NCBI RefSeq assembly: GCF_000397205.1
Contig: NC_021237.1
Location: 5,067,501-5,131,500, forward strand
Direction of reading: 5' to 3'
DNA: 64,000 bases
Origin: Pseudomonas protegens CHA0
Lineage (GTDB): Bacteria; Pseudomonadota; Gammaproteobacteria; Pseudomonadales; Pseudomonadaceae
Made by a program: the position numbers and the translations under genes. Position 1 is the first letter of the stretch. Every line of letters begins with the position of its first letter. The notes beneath the pieces were generated by a model. The model ran no database searches and was not told the DNA's origin. It was given only the letters and a program-made list of their open reading frames with translations. Shown in pieces: positions 26,408 through 36,116 of the stretch.

Positions 26408-27727
26408 ATGCTCAAGCTTCAGCACAGCCTACTGATCGCCATCGCCGCCGGCCTCGCCGCCTGCGGCGAAACTTCCAGCCTGCAGGTATCCGACGGCACC
26501 GGCCCCAACCCCAAGCTGCCAGAACCTAACCCGACGCTGATCCCCACGGTCAACATCGCCCCCGCCATCGGCTGGCCGCAAGGTGCAAAACCCCAGGCCG
26601 CGGCCGGCACCCAGGTCAAGGCTTTCGCCGAGAACCTCGACCATCCACGCTGGCTCTACGTCCTGCCCAATGGCGATGTGCTGGTGGCGGAAACCAACGC
26701 CCCGCCCAAACCGGATGACAGCCAGGGCATTCGCGGCTGGATCGCCGGCAAGATCATGGGCCGTGCCGGGGCGGCCGTGCCCAGCGCCAACCGCATCACC
26801 CTGCTAAGGGACCAGGATCACGATGGTGTGGCGGAGACCCGCACAGTGTTTCTGGAGAACCTCAATTCGCCCTTTGGCATGACCCTGGTGGGCAATGACC
26901 TGTATGTGGCCGATACCGACAAGCTACTGCGCTTTCCCTATCAGAGCGGCGACACCCAGATCAGCGCAGCCGCCACCAAGGTGGTCGACCTGCCCGGCGG
27001 CACCCTCAACCATCACTGGACCAAGAACGTTATCGCCAGCAAGGACGGCAGCAAGCTCTACGTCACCGTGGGCTCCAACAGCAACGTCGGCGAAAACGGC
27101 CTGGACAAGGAGCAAGGCCGAGCGGCGATCTGGGAGGTGGACCGTGAAAGCGGCCAGCACCGCCTGTTCGCCACCGGCCTGCGCAACCCCAATGGCCTGG
27201 CCTGGGAGCCGGCCAGCGGCGCACTCTGGACCGCAGTCAACGAGCGGGACGAAATCGGCAGCGACCTGGTGCCGGACTACATCACCTCGGTCAAGGATGG
27301 CGCGTTCTATGGCTGGCCCTTCAGCTACTACGGGCAACATGTGGATGTACGGGTCGAGCCGCAGAACCTCGACCTGGTGGCCAAGGCCATCGCCCCGGAC
27401 TACGCGGTAGGCCCGCACACCGCGTCGCTGGGGCTGACCTTCGCCGACGGCAGCAAGCTCCCCGCCCCCTTCACCGAAGGCGCCTTCATCGGCCAGCACG
27501 GTTCCTGGAACCGCAAACCCCATAGCGGCTACAAGGTGATTTTCGTGCCATTCAGCGCCGGCAAGCCCAATGGAGCGCCGATCGATGTGCTTAGCGGCTT
27601 TCTCAATGCCGACGAGAAGGCCATGGGACGCCCGGTCGGAGTGGTGATCGACCAGCAAGGCGGGTTATTGGTGGCCGACGATGTCGGCAACAAGATCTGG
27701 CGAGTCTCCGCCGCCAAAGCCCCCTAG
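26408..27727 (+). CDS. Sorbosone/glucose dehydrogenase-like lipoprotein (beta-propeller)
   Basis: The 439-residue protein has a lipoprotein signal ([19 protein letters not shown], Cys19 in the lipobox). The mature part is a GSDH-type beta propeller: [70 protein letters not shown] and [12 protein letters not shown]. Relatives are PQQ-dependent aldose or sorbosone dehydrogenases in the periplasm; cofactor and substrate cannot be confirmed from sequence. [17 protein letters not shown] [16 protein letters not shown] is a strong family marker. It converges with the methyltransferase gene, 2 bp between stops. Confidence 0.88.
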   Translation: MLKLQHSLLIAIAAGLAACGETSSLQVSDGTGPNPKLPEPNPTLIPTVNIAPAIGWPQGAKPQAAAGTQVKAFAENLDHPRWLYVLPNGDVLVAETNAPPKPDDSQGIRGWIAGKIMGRAGAAVPSANRITLLRDQDHDGVAETRTVFLENLNSPFGMTLVGNDLYVADTDKLLRFPYQSGDTQISAAATKVVDLPGGTLNHHWTKNVIASKDGSKLYVTVGSNSNVGENGLDKEQGRAAIWEVDRESGQHRLFATGLRNPNGLAWEPASGALWTAVNERDEIGSDLVPDYITSVKDGAFYGWPFSYYGQHVDVRVEPQNLDLVAKAIAPDYAVGPHTASLGLTFADGSKLPAPFTEGAFIGQHGSWNRKPHSGYKVIFVPFSAGKPNGAPIDVLSGFLNADEKAMGRPVGVVIDQQGGLLVADDVGNKIWRVSAAKAP

Positions 27728-27729
27728 GC

Positions 27730-28398
27730 TCAACGCTTGCGGCACAGCGTCAGACCATCTCCCAGCGGCAGCAGCGACAGATCGATACGCGAGTCATCCT
27801 TCAAGGCGCGATTGAGCGCCTGGATGGCTCGAGTATCCTCGCTCAGGGAATCGGTCTCCAGCACGCGCCCGCTCCACAGGGTGTTATCGAACACCAGCAG
27901 CCCGCCAACGCGCAGCAGGCCCAGCGCGACCTCCAGGTAGGCCGGGTAGTTGGCCTTGTCGGCATCGATGAAGATCAGGTCGAAACAGCCAAGCTGCCCC
28001 GCTCGCTCCAGGCTGGCCAGGGTATCCAGGGCCGGGGCCAGGCGCAGTTCGATGCGCTGGCCCACCCCCGCCTCCTGCCAGTAGCGCAGGGCCGTAGCGT
28101 TGTAGTCGCCGGGAATGTCGCAGCAGATCAGAGAACCGTCTTCAGGCAGCGCCTGGGCCATGCACAGGGCGCTGTAGCCGGTGAAGGTGCCGACCTCCAG
28201 CACGCGACGGGCGCCGGTCAACTTCACCAGCAACGCGAGGAACTGGCCCTGCTCGGGCGCCACCTGCCAACGGGCGGTGGGCATTGCCTGGGTTTCATCC
28301 CGCAGACGACGCAGCAGGGGCGTTTCACGCAGGGAAACGTCCAGCAGGTAATGGTAGAGGGCATCGTCGAGGTTCAGCGTCCGAGCGGTCACAGGCAC
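27730..28398 (-). CDS. Class I SAM-dependent O-methyltransferase
   Basis: The 222-residue protein has the Rossmann motif RRVLEVGTFTGYSALCMAQALP, the acidic LICCDIPGDY post-motif, and the metal-binding-type segment FDLIFIDADKANYPAYLEVALGLLRVGGLLVFDNTLWSGRV. This is the caffeoyl-CoA/catechol O-methyltransferase family (IDADK and DN pair bind the divalent metal). The natural substrate in pseudomonads is unknown. It is followed 15 bp upstream on the same strand by an NlpC/P60 lipoprotein gene. Confidence 0.9.
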   Translation of the reverse strand: MPVTARTLNLDDALYHYLLDVSLRETPLLRRLRDETQAMPTARWQVAPEQGQFLALLVKLTGARRVLEVGTFTGYSALCMAQALPEDGSLICCDIPGDYNATALRYWQEAGVGQRIELRLAPALDTLASLERAGQLGCFDLIFIDADKANYPAYLEVALGLLRVGGLLVFDNTLWSGRVLETDSLSEDTRAIQALNRALKDDSRIDLSLLPLGDGLTLCRKR

Positions 28399-28413
28399 CT
28401 CGACCAGAGAAGA

Positions 28414-28947
28414 TTAGGGATTGCGCGCCAGGTGTTCTGGCTGCAGGACGCGCTTCGCGCTCAGGTAGGCCTTCTGCCAATAGGCCTTGGACAGGCTGTC
28501 GAGCTTCACCGTGCCGCCAGTGGCCGGCGCATGCACGAAGCGCCCTTCCCCCACGTAGATGCCCGCATGGCTGACCTGGGAGCCGCCATTGGTGGCGAAG
28601 AAGATCAGATCGCCGGTCTGCAGCGCGTTCTTGCCCACGTCCGGCGCCTGCATGCCGATCATTTCCCGGGTTGAACGCGGCAGGGAAATACCCGCCGCAT
28701 CGCGGTAGACGTAACCGATCAGGCCACTGCAGTCGAAACCGGAATCCGGGGTGTTGCCGCCCCAGCGATAAGGCGTGCCCACCAGCCCAAGGGCGCGGAA
28801 CAGCACGTCTTCGGCAACCGGAGAGAAGGTTTGGGAGGAGGTGAACACCGGAGCACGCACCACAGGCGCAGGCGGCGGGGTACGGCTGGCACAGGCGCTG
28901 AGCAGCGCTGCGAGGGCAATAAGAGCAAAACGGGCTGAGGTCGACAT
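28414..28947 (-). CDS. NlpC/P60-family lipoprotein (peptidoglycan endopeptidase), copy 2
   Basis: The 177-residue protein starts MSTSARFALIALAALLSAC (lipobox LSAC) and ends in an NlpC/P60 cysteine-peptidase domain: GTPYRWGGNTPDSGFDCSGLIGYVY (catalytic Cys in FDCSG), VSHAGIYVGEGRFVHAPA (catalytic and third His). Such enzymes cut cell-wall stem peptides from the outer membrane side. It is the downstream member of a tandem pair with the gene at 29112-29732. The ATG at 28947 is chosen because it opens the lipoprotein signal; the ORF start 23 codons earlier does not. Confidence 0.9.
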   Translation of the reverse strand: MSTSARFALIALAALLSACASRTPPPAPVVRAPVFTSSQTFSPVAEDVLFRALGLVGTPYRWGGNTPDSGFDCSGLIGYVYRDAAGISLPRSTREMIGMQAPDVGKNALQTGDLIFFATNGGSQVSHAGIYVGEGRFVHAPATGGTVKLDSLSKAYWQKAYLSAKRVLQPEHLARNP

Positions 28948-29002
28948 AAGCTGGACAATCCTGATCGGGATGCGGCTTTCTCTGCCGTGGCACTGAAAAC
29001 AA

Positions 29003-29029
29003 AACCGCGTAAGCAAGGCTTACGCGGTT
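29003..29029 (-). terminator. Strong hairpin terminator between tandem NlpC/P60 genes
   Basis: AACCGCGTAAGC (29003-29014) and GCTTACGCGGTT (29018-29029) form a perfect 12-bp stem with a 3-nt loop. On the minus strand TTGTTTTC follows. It ends transcription of the gene at 29112-29732, so the two lipoprotein genes are probably separate units. Confidence 0.85.
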
Positions 29030-29111
29030 AGTTTCAACAATAGATCAGGATTCTAGCGCCTACACGCCAAACTTCAAGTAAGACTTTAACTTCGCCCTAC
29101 AAATAGTCCGC

Positions 29112-29732
29112 TTATTTGCGTGCAGTGACCACGGTTGGAGCCATGGCAAGTGCGCGCTTGGCTTCGATGAAGGTCTTGCTCCAGTAGCTATCGCCCAGGC
29201 TGTCGACCCGCACACCGCCACTGCGACGGCTGCTGGAGTGGATGAACTGGTCATCGCCCAGGTAGATACCTGCGTGGCTGACGCGCCCACGGCCGTTGGT
29301 GCTGAAGAACAGCAGATCACCCGGTTTGAGATTGTTGCGCGCTACCAGAGGCGCTTTCACGTTGATCATTTCGCGAGTGGAACGCGGCAGGTTCATGCCC
29401 GCCTCTTCACGAAACAGATAACCGATGAAACCGCTGCAATCGAAGCCGGCTTCCGAGGTACCGCCGAAACGGTAACGGGTACCGATCAGGGACATGCCGC
29501 GCTCGAGGATGCTGTCAGCCAGAACTGGCAACTGGTAAGGCTTGCTGTCAGAGAACTCTGCCAGTTCCTTTTCAGTTGCCAGCTCTTCCTGATAAACAGC
29601 GGAAGACTGGTTTTTGACGGAGACTTGAGCCTGCTGGACAGGTTGCTGCTGGGACACCGGAGTGTGGGAGGCGCAACCAAACAACAGGGTGACGAGTGCG
29701 AGAGGCACGAGGGGTGCGAAGCGATTTAGCAT
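29112..29732 (-). CDS. NlpC/P60-family lipoprotein (peptidoglycan endopeptidase), copy 1
   Basis: The 206-residue protein has a lipoprotein signal (MLNRFAPLVPLALVTLLFGC) and a Gln/Ser-rich linker. Its NlpC/P60 domain shows GTRYRFGGTSEAGFDCSGFIGYLF (catalytic Cys) and VSHAGIYLGDDQFIHSSS (His residues). It shares the PRSTREMI and GDLIFF/GDLLFF blocks with the downstream copy, so the two are paralogues. ATG 29732 is preferred to an in-frame GTG two codons earlier. Substrate is expected to be peptidoglycan peptide. Confidence 0.9.
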   Translation of the reverse strand: MLNRFAPLVPLALVTLLFGCASHTPVSQQQPVQQAQVSVKNQSSAVYQEELATEKELAEFSDSKPYQLPVLADSILERGMSLIGTRYRFGGTSEAGFDCSGFIGYLFREEAGMNLPRSTREMINVKAPLVARNNLKPGDLLFFSTNGRGRVSHAGIYLGDDQFIHSSSRRSGGVRVDSLGDSYWSKTFIEAKRALAMAPTVVTARK

Positions 29733-29955
29733 GGGCACGACCGTGGCTTGAAATAAAAGAAGACGCGACTATGCCTTCTATCGCCCTCATTTGCAAATTC
29801 AATCGATCAGAATGTGACTTATGAGTTTCTTCCGTACATCTAAGGCTTTAAGCCCATTTTAAGTCCGCCCACCTCTGGAAACCCTTCCAAAGGTGCGTTT
29901 TCTGGCGCCTGGAATATGCCGAAGGTCGCTCCAGAAAGCCCTGGACGCCTTGTCT

Positions 29956-30660
29956 TTACCAGCCCAGGGTCTCTTTCAGAAAAGGGATGGTCAGCTTGCG
30001 CTGGGCCTGCAACGAAGCCTGGTCGAGGCGTTCGAGAAGCTCGAACAGGGCACTCATGCTGCGGGTACCGCGGGTCAGGATGAAATGCCCGACCTCGTCG
30101 GTCAGATGCAACCCCCGGCGGGATGCCCTTAGCTGCAAGGCACGCAATTTGTCTTCGTCGGAGAGCGGGCGCATCTGAAAGATCAGCGCCAGGGTCAGGC
30201 GGGACTTCAAATCCGCCAGCTTCACCGGCAACTCGCGAGGCGAGGTCGAGGCCGCGATCAACAGGCGCCGACCACTGTCGCGCAAGCGGTTGAACAGATG
30301 AAACAGCGCTTCTTCCCAATCCGCCTTGCCAGCCACTGCCTGCAGGTCATCCAGGCAAACCAGCTCGTACTGTTCCAGGTTGTCGAGAATCTCGATACCG
30401 CGATCCAGAAGCTCCGCCAGCGGCAGATACACCGCCGGCTCCCCCAACTGCTCGAAACGCAGGCACGCGGCCTGCAGCAAGTGCGTGCGGCCCACGCCAT
30501 CCTTGCCCCAGAGGTAGATCAGGCTTTCGGTCCAACCGGCGTCGGCTTCGCAGAGGCGCTCGACGTAGCCGAGTGCTGCGGCATTGGCGCCTGGGTAGTA
30601 GTTGATGAAGGTGGCGTCATCACGCAGACGCACACCTAGGGGCAGCTGAATCGGTTTCAT
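29956..30660 (-). CDS. hda: DnaA regulatory inactivator Hda
   Basis: The 234-residue AAA+ protein is homologous to the DnaA ATPase core without the DNA-binding domain. It has a modified Walker A (IYLWGKDGVGRTHLLQA), Walker B (LVCLDDLQAV) and the sensor/arginine-finger region SRLTLALIFQMRPLSDEDK. The N-terminal QLPLGVRL is the beta-clamp-binding motif. Hda with the clamp stimulates ATP hydrolysis by DnaA, preventing re-initiation. 207 bp separate it from the upstream perM-like gene. Confidence 0.93.
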   Translation of the reverse strand: MKPIQLPLGVRLRDDATFINYYPGANAAALGYVERLCEADAGWTESLIYLWGKDGVGRTHLLQAACLRFEQLGEPAVYLPLAELLDRGIEILDNLEQYELVCLDDLQAVAGKADWEEALFHLFNRLRDSGRRLLIAASTSPRELPVKLADLKSRLTLALIFQMRPLSDEDKLRALQLRASRRGLHLTDEVGHFILTRGTRSMSALFELLERLDQASLQAQRKLTIPFLKETLGW

Positions 30661-30867
30661 GCTGACTGAACAGTTCCAAACGAACCGTTAGTGGCCTCTG
30701 TGTAAAGTTTGCAAAGTTTATACCCGTGACGCCGAGCGCACAATGCAGCAGACCACAAGCAAAATCAAAGGTTTGCGACAGCCAAACGCAATCGAAGGGC
30801 GTTCCTTGACAGCTACCGTGACAGCCGGCCGAGCGCCGCCAACCGTCACGAAGGCCCGCGCGCCCCT

Positions 30868-31941
30868 TTACAACTCGGGGTCTTCAGCACCGCTGTAGAG
30901 ATCCGAATCCTTGTACAGATCATGCACATGGCGCACCAGCACCATGATCACCGCTGCCACCGGCAGCGCCAGCAGCACCCCGGTAAAACCGAACAGTTCG
31001 CCGCCGGCAAGAATGGCAAAGATCACCGCCACCGGGTGCAGGCCGATGCGATCGCCCACCAGCAACGGCGTCAGCACCATGCCCTCAAGGGCTTGCCCCA
31101 CCATGAATACCGCGACAATGCCGATCATCGGATACAGGTCGCCACCGAACTGGAACAGCCCGGCAATCAGAGCCGCGCCAATGCCGATGACAAAGCCCAT
31201 ATACGGCACGATTGCCGCCAGACCGGCAATCAGACCGATCAACAGCCCCAGCTCCAGCCCCACCAGCATCAGGCCCGCGGCGTAGATCACCCCGAGAGCC
31301 AGCATCACCAGCAATTGCCCGCGAACAAAAGCCCCCAGCACTTCATGGCACTCCCCGGCCAGAGACACCACCTGCTCTTCGCGGCTGCGTGGCAACAGGC
31401 TGCGGATCTTGGCCATCATCAAGTCCCAGTCCCGCAGCAGATAGAAGCTGACCACCGGGATCAGCACCAGATTGGCCAGCCAGCCAATCAGCGCCAGGCC
31501 CGAAGCCGTTGCCTGGCTCAGCACCACGCCGACGATATCGGTGGTCTGGCCCATGTGCTCGCTGATGGCCGCCTTGACCTTGTCGAACTTCCAGAAGCCG
31601 TCCGCCAGACCGAGCTTGGACTGCACCCAGGGCATGGCGCTGTGCTGGACCCAATCGAGCATCTGCGGCGCCAGTTCATAGAGCCGCACCAACTGCTTGG
31701 CCAGCATGGGCACCAGCACCAGCAGCAGGGTCATGACGATCAGGGTGAACAGGGCGAATACCGCCACCACGCCCCAGGTCCGCGACAACCCCCATTGCTC
31801 CAGCCGGTCCACCAGCGGATCGAACAGGTAGGCCAGCAACAGCGCCACCAGGAACGGACTGAGGATCGGGTGCAGCAGGTAGACGAACCCGCAGGCCAGG
31901 AGCACGACACCCAACCAGACCCAGCGACGCGTATCAGCCAT
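30868..31941 (-). CDS. PerM/AI-2E-family inner-membrane permease
   Basis: The 357-residue protein has seven to eight membrane segments with a soluble domain after the second or third (LVRLYELAPQMLDWVQHSAMPWVQSKLG). Family features are LHPILSPFLVALLLAYLFDPLVDRLEQWG near the N-terminus and LVGDRIGLHPVAVIFAILAGGELFGFTGVLLALPVAAV near the end. Some relatives export autoinducer-2 or act as Na+/H+ antiporters; function here is unknown. It follows the DUF2066 gene by 37 bp and hda lies downstream. Confidence 0.9.
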   Translation of the reverse strand: MADTRRWVWLGVVLLACGFVYLLHPILSPFLVALLLAYLFDPLVDRLEQWGLSRTWGVVAVFALFTLIVMTLLLVLVPMLAKQLVRLYELAPQMLDWVQHSAMPWVQSKLGLADGFWKFDKVKAAISEHMGQTTDIVGVVLSQATASGLALIGWLANLVLIPVVSFYLLRDWDLMMAKIRSLLPRSREEQVVSLAGECHEVLGAFVRGQLLVMLALGVIYAAGLMLVGLELGLLIGLIAGLAAIVPYMGFVIGIGAALIAGLFQFGGDLYPMIGIVAVFMVGQALEGMVLTPLLVGDRIGLHPVAVIFAILAGGELFGFTGVLLALPVAAVIMVLVRHVHDLYKDSDLYSGAEDPEL

Positions 31942-31978
31942 ATACCTCTCCAGCTTCTATATAGAAGGAAACAACCTG

Positions 31979-33019
31979 CTACCAACGAAAACGCAGTTGG
32001 GCCTGCGGCGCCGGCGGCGCGGCCCCTTCAGCGCCTTGTACAGGAGCATGCGGCGCAGGCGCTTCACCCGCCGGAATCTCTTGCAGCTTGGCCAGCGACA
32101 GTTGCGCCCGCAGCTGCTCAGCACTGCCGTTGACGCGATAGACGATCCGATCACCGTCAACGCTCTGCAACTGCGCACCAAAAGGCTCCAGCAAGTGCCC
32201 AAGGGCCGCGTAATGCTCCAGAGTCATGCCCTGCACTTCCAGCAACTGCTCGCTGGAAGCACCAGGACGAGTGACGAAACGGGGCGCCAGACGCTGGCTC
32301 ACCGCCAGCAACACCCCATCGGCCAGGGCCGCGGTATCGGCGCCCTGGACAGTGCCCTGCTCCTTCTGATCGCCCAGCCACAGCCGCCACTTGGCTTGCC
32401 ATTGGCCACCTTCTTCCCGGGCATGTACCGCCAGCAACGCATCAGCACCGTAACGCTCGGAGGCTTCACGCAGCGGCGCCGGATCGGAACCTTCAAGATT
32501 CGGCGCCGTGGCGACGATCTGCTCGTTCAGATCCCCCAGCGGCAGGCGCAGGGGTAAGCCACGATGTTGAGCCGCACGCCGCAAGGGCGCCGCGCTGGCC
32601 TGGCCATCACCCACCAGGCTCGAGCCTTCGGTGGAATCACTCAACCACCAGCCGATGATCGACGGCCGGTTGTTGCCCCAGAGCGATAGCCCGGCCTGAC
32701 GCAGGGCGCGATCGGTGGTGACCGGATCGAAATCCACCTGCAGGCTTTCCGGCGGGCCGGCGTCGTAGCCGTACTGACTGATGATCTGCTGCGGGTCCTT
32801 GCGGATCGCCGCCAGCCCTGGCCCCTGGGCGGCCTTGGCGTCGCCAGTGAGGCGCAACACCAGGGTTTCCAGGGCCCGTTGCGTGGCCTGGTCGCGCTCT
32901 TCGGGCGACTGGCTGCTCACAGGCTCACGCACTTGATACAGGCCATTGAGGGTTTCGGCATGACTCGCCAGGCTGACCAATGACAAACAGCCCACAAACA
33001 GAAATTTACCCAGACGCAT
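31979..33019 (-). CDS. DUF2066 domain periplasmic protein
   Basis: The 346-residue protein has a signal peptide (MRLGKFLFVGCLSLVSLASHA) and a DUF2066 N-terminal domain (TLNGLYQVREPVSSQSPEERDQATQRALETLVLRLTG). The C-terminal 40 residues are Pro/Ala-rich. The ATG at 33019 is chosen because it opens the signal peptide; the ORF start 29 codons earlier does not look coding. It sits divergent from purM, an arrangement common in pseudomonads. Function unknown; it likely forms an operon with the PerM-like gene. Confidence 0.85.
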   Translation of the reverse strand: MRLGKFLFVGCLSLVSLASHAETLNGLYQVREPVSSQSPEERDQATQRALETLVLRLTGDAKAAQGPGLAAIRKDPQQIISQYGYDAGPPESLQVDFDPVTTDRALRQAGLSLWGNNRPSIIGWWLSDSTEGSSLVGDGQASAAPLRRAAQHRGLPLRLPLGDLNEQIVATAPNLEGSDPAPLREASERYGADALLAVHAREEGGQWQAKWRLWLGDQKEQGTVQGADTAALADGVLLAVSQRLAPRFVTRPGASSEQLLEVQGMTLEHYAALGHLLEPFGAQLQSVDGDRIVYRVNGSAEQLRAQLSLAKLQEIPAGEAPAPHAPVQGAEGAAPPAPQAQLRFRW

Positions 33020-33389
33020 GGAAGATTCCCGACGACAGAAAACGATTGAAACAGCGCACTTGAACCGCGGCGAGCAAGGCTGTGACCACAAGCCTGGGCA
33101 AAACATTCACCCGGCGCCCGATAGTTTTCGCGCTGTCATAACGATAGCCACTTGAGCGCTATACCTTATACAGGCATGGGCAGGAGCACCAACACGACCA
33201 ATCGCGGTTTTTTTAACAGGATATGCCTCTCCCCGTCGGCCCGAGGATGGCCGCTGCCCCTCAAGCCTGATAAAATCGCGCGCCTTCGCAGACCGGCATC
33301 AGCTGGGCACCCTGAAACACTTTTCCTGTGTTTCCGGCAGTCTCACTGGTTCGGTCGATACCCCTGAATCCCCCCTAAAGGCCTGGATC
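33020..33389. promoter_or_regulatory. 370-bp divergent promoter region, DUF2066 gene / purM
   Basis: The region contains likely promoters in both directions. A purM -10 candidate TAAAAT lies at about 33273, and a leader hairpin at 33314-33334. No gene is seen; the 71-codon plus ORF has no start signal or family features. Confidence 0.5.
33314..33334 (+). promoter_or_regulatory. Hairpin in purM leader
   Basis: GAAACAC-ttttcct-GTGTTTC is a perfect 7-bp stem about 55 bp before the purM start codon. It has no following T run, so it is more likely a leader structure or a binding site than a terminator. Confidence 0.4.
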
Positions 33390-34448
33390 ATGAGCAAGCA
33401 ACCCTCCCTGAGCTACAAAGACGCCGGTGTAGACATCGACGCCGGTGAAGCATTGGTCGAACGCATCAAGAGCGTCGCCAAGCGCACTGCGCGCCCGGAA
33501 GTCATGGGCGGCCTGGGCGGTTTCGGCGCCCTCTGCGAAATCCCGGCCGGCTACAAGCAACCGGTGCTGGTCTCCGGCACTGACGGCGTCGGCACCAAGC
33601 TGCGCCTGGCCCTGAACCTGAACAAGCACGACAGCATCGGCATCGACCTGGTGGCCATGTGCGTCAACGACCTGGTGGTCTGCGGCGCCGAACCGCTGTT
33701 CTTCCTCGACTACTACGCCACCGGCAAGCTCAACGTCGATACCGCAGCCCAAGTGGTAACCGGCATCGGCGCTGGCTGCGAGCTGTCCGGCTGCTCCCTG
33801 GTGGGCGGTGAAACCGCTGAAATGCCTGGCATGTACGAAGGCGAAGACTACGACCTGGCCGGCTTCTGCGTAGGCGTGGTGGAAAAGGCCGAGATCATCG
33901 ACGGCTCGAAAGTTGCCGCCGGCGATGCCCTGCTGGCCCTGCCCTCCTCCGGCCCGCACTCCAACGGCTACTCGCTGATCCGCAAGATCATCGAAGTCTC
34001 CGGCGCCGACATCGAAAGCATCCAGCTGGACGGCAAACCACTGACCGACCTGCTGATGGCGCCGACCCGCATCTACGTCAAGCCACTGCTGAAGCTGATC
34101 AAGGACACCGGCGCGGTCAAGGCCATGGCCCACATCACCGGTGGCGGCCTGCTGGACAACATCCCGCGCGTGCTGCCAAAAGGCGCCCAGGCCGTGGTCG
34201 ACGTGGCGAGCTGGCAGCGCCCGGCGGTCTTCGACTGGCTGCAGGAAAAAGGCAACGTCGACGAGCACGAAATGCACCGCGTGCTGAACTGCGGCGTGGG
34301 CATGGTCATCTGCGTGGCCCAGGATCAGGTCGAGAACGCCCTGAAGGTCCTGCGCGAGGCGGGCGAGCAGCCATGGGTCATCGGCCAGATCGCCACCGCA
34401 GCCGAAGGCGCGGCCCAGGTCGAGCTGAAGAACCTCAAGGCTCACTGA
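33390..34448 (+). CDS. purM: Phosphoribosylformylglycinamidine cyclo-ligase
   Basis: The 352-residue enzyme makes aminoimidazole ribonucleotide in purine synthesis. Family blocks are [22 protein letters not shown], the ATP-binding [38 protein letters not shown] and [11 protein letters not shown]. Length equals the usual ~350. Its TGA overlaps the purN ATG by one base (TGATG), so the two are translationally coupled. Confidence 0.97.
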   Translation: MSKQPSLSYKDAGVDIDAGEALVERIKSVAKRTARPEVMGGLGGFGALCEIPAGYKQPVLVSGTDGVGTKLRLALNLNKHDSIGIDLVAMCVNDLVVCGAEPLFFLDYYATGKLNVDTAAQVVTGIGAGCELSGCSLVGGETAEMPGMYEGEDYDLAGFCVGVVEKAEIIDGSKVAAGDALLALPSSGPHSNGYSLIRKIIEVSGADIESIQLDGKPLTDLLMAPTRIYVKPLLKLIKDTGAVKAMAHITGGGLLDNIPRVLPKGAQAVVDVASWQRPAVFDWLQEKGNVDEHEMHRVLNCGVGMVICVAQDQVENALKVLREAGEQPWVIGQIATAAEGAAQVELKNLKAH

Positions 34449-35110
34449 TGCAAGAGCGGATGTCGCCGACCTGTGATGTTGTGGTGCTGTTGTCCGGCAC
34501 CGGCAGTAACCTGCAAGCCTTGATCGACAGCGTGCACACCGGCGACAGCCCGGTGCGCATCGCCGCCGTGATCTCCAACCGCGCTGACGCCTATGGCCTG
34601 CAGCGCGCCAAGGAAGCGGGTATCGCTACCCGCTTCCTCGATCACACCGCCTTCGAAGGCCGGGAGGCCTTCGATCAGGGGCTGATCGAGCTGATCGATA
34701 CCTTCCAACCCAAACTGGTGGTCCTGGCCGGATTCATGCGTATTCTCAGCGCCGGATTCGTCCGCCACTACCAGGGCCGGCTGCTGAATATCCACCCCTC
34801 GCTGCTCCCGAAATACAAAGGGTTACACACTCATCAGCGGGCGCTGGAGGCCGGAGATACGGAGCATGGCTGCAGCGTGCACTTCGTCACCGAGGAACTC
34901 GATGGCGGCCCTCTGGTCGTACAGGCTGTGATCCCGGTAGAGTTGCACGACTCGCCGCAGAGCCTGGCGCAGCGAGTGCACGTCCAGGAACACCGGATTT
35001 ACCCCATGGCCGTACGCTGGTTTGCCGAAGGTCGGCTGACGCTCGGCGATCAGGGTGCTTTACTGGATGGTCAATTACTGGCCGCCAGCGGCTATTTGAT
35101 TCGAACCTAG
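34448..35110 (+). CDS. purN: Phosphoribosylglycinamide formyltransferase
   Basis: The 220-residue enzyme transfers formyl from 10-formyl-THF to GAR. Motifs are VVVLLSGTGSNLQALID, the catalytic region LLNIHPSLLPKYKGLHTHQRAL (Asn, His) and HFVTEELDGGPLVVQA (Asp). The ATG at 34448 overlaps the purM stop; an in-frame ATG four codons later (34460) is an alternative. The track ORF 25 codons upstream lies inside purM and is rejected. Confidence 0.96.
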   Translation: MQERMSPTCDVVVLLSGTGSNLQALIDSVHTGDSPVRIAAVISNRADAYGLQRAKEAGIATRFLDHTAFEGREAFDQGLIELIDTFQPKLVVLAGFMRILSAGFVRHYQGRLLNIHPSLLPKYKGLHTHQRALEAGDTEHGCSVHFVTEELDGGPLVVQAVIPVELHDSPQSLAQRVHVQEHRIYPMAVRWFAEGRLTLGDQGALLDGQLLAASGYLIRT

Positions 35111-35118
35111 GAGATTTT

Positions 35119-35832
35119 ATGCGTCGCGCCCTGCTCTTCGCTTGCGCTCTGTTCGCCCTGCCGGCTGTGCAGGCGGCAGACCTTCATCCGTTCTCCGCCA
35201 GCTACACCGCCGACTGGAAGCAACTGCCCATGAGCGGCACTGCTGAACGCAGCCTGGAAAAAACCGCCAATGGTGCGTGGAAACTCAGCTTCAAGGCATC
35301 GATGATGATCGCCAGCCTGAGCGAGGAAAGCACCCTGACCCTGGACAAGGACACCCTGGTGCCCCAGTCCTATCGCTTCGAGCGTGGTGGTCTGGGCAAA
35401 GCCAAGAAAGCCGACCTGGATTTCGACTGGAAAGCCAAGATGGTCACCGGCACCGACCGTGGTGATGCGGTCAAGCTGCCGCTGAACACCGGCATGGTGG
35501 ATAAATCCACCTACCAGCTGGCCCTGCAGCACGATGTGGCAGCCGGCAAGAAGACCATGAGCTATCAAGTGGTCGACGGCGGTGAAGTCGACACCTATGA
35601 CTTCCGTGTCCTGGGCTCGGAGAAGGTTGACACCAAGGCTGGCCAGATCGATGCGATCAAGGTCGAGCGCGTTCGCGACCCGACACAGAGCAAACGCATC
35701 ACCGTGATGTGGTTCGCCAAGGACTGGGATTACCTGCTGGTGCGCCTGCAACAGGTGGAAACCGACGGCAAGGAGTACAACATCATGCTCCTCAACGGCA
35801 CCGTTGACGGCAAGACGGTCAAAGGCAGCTGA
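35119..35832 (+). CDS. DUF3108 domain periplasmic protein
   Basis: The 237-residue protein has a signal peptide (MRRALLFACALFALPAVQA) and a beta-rich DUF3108 domain: LHPFSASYTADWKQLPMSGTAERSL, SLSEESTLTLDKDTLVPQSYRFER and YDFRVLGSEKVDTKAGQIDAIKVER. AGGAG of the leader overlaps the purN stop (TAGGAG), 8 bp before the ATG, so it is probably cotranscribed with purMN. Relatives are lipoprotein-localisation-like folds with no settled role. A terminator follows 15 bp after the stop. Confidence 0.88.
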   Translation: MRRALLFACALFALPAVQAADLHPFSASYTADWKQLPMSGTAERSLEKTANGAWKLSFKASMMIASLSEESTLTLDKDTLVPQSYRFERGGLGKAKKADLDFDWKAKMVTGTDRGDAVKLPLNTGMVDKSTYQLALQHDVAAGKKTMSYQVVDGGEVDTYDFRVLGSEKVDTKAGQIDAIKVERVRDPTQSKRITVMWFAKDWDYLLVRLQQVETDGKEYNIMLLNGTVDGKTVKGS

Positions 35833-35847
35833 GCCGCAGCAGTCACG

Positions 35848-35875
35848 AAGCCTCGCGAAAGCGGGGCTTTTTTTT
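35848..35875 (+). terminator. Rho-independent terminator of the purMN-DUF3108 unit
   Basis: AAGCCTCGC (35848-35856) and GCGGGGCTT (35861-35869) pair across a GAAA tetraloop and lead into eight Ts. Confidence 0.93.
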
Positions 35876-36116
35876 GCCCGGGATTTGGTTCCTCGCCCGC
35901 ACAGCAAGCCCCGGCACAAGCCCTCGAAGATGAAACTTTTGTCATGAAGCGGTACGCCCTGCGGCGAAATGTCACGGTTTACGCGGGCTGCAGGATTTTC
36001 TTCGATTCTGCAAAGGTTTGTTGCAGCGCCAGGCAATTTACTTAGCAAGCTAACAAAATATATAACAGAGTCCTGCACACGCCTTGCTGCAGATCAACAG
36101 AGATTGGAGCTAGCAG

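Noticed and set aside
30817..30850. CGTGAC/GTCACG inverted repeat between perM and hda genes
   Set aside because: Imperfect stem without a T run; could be a weak terminator, but support is too thin to list.
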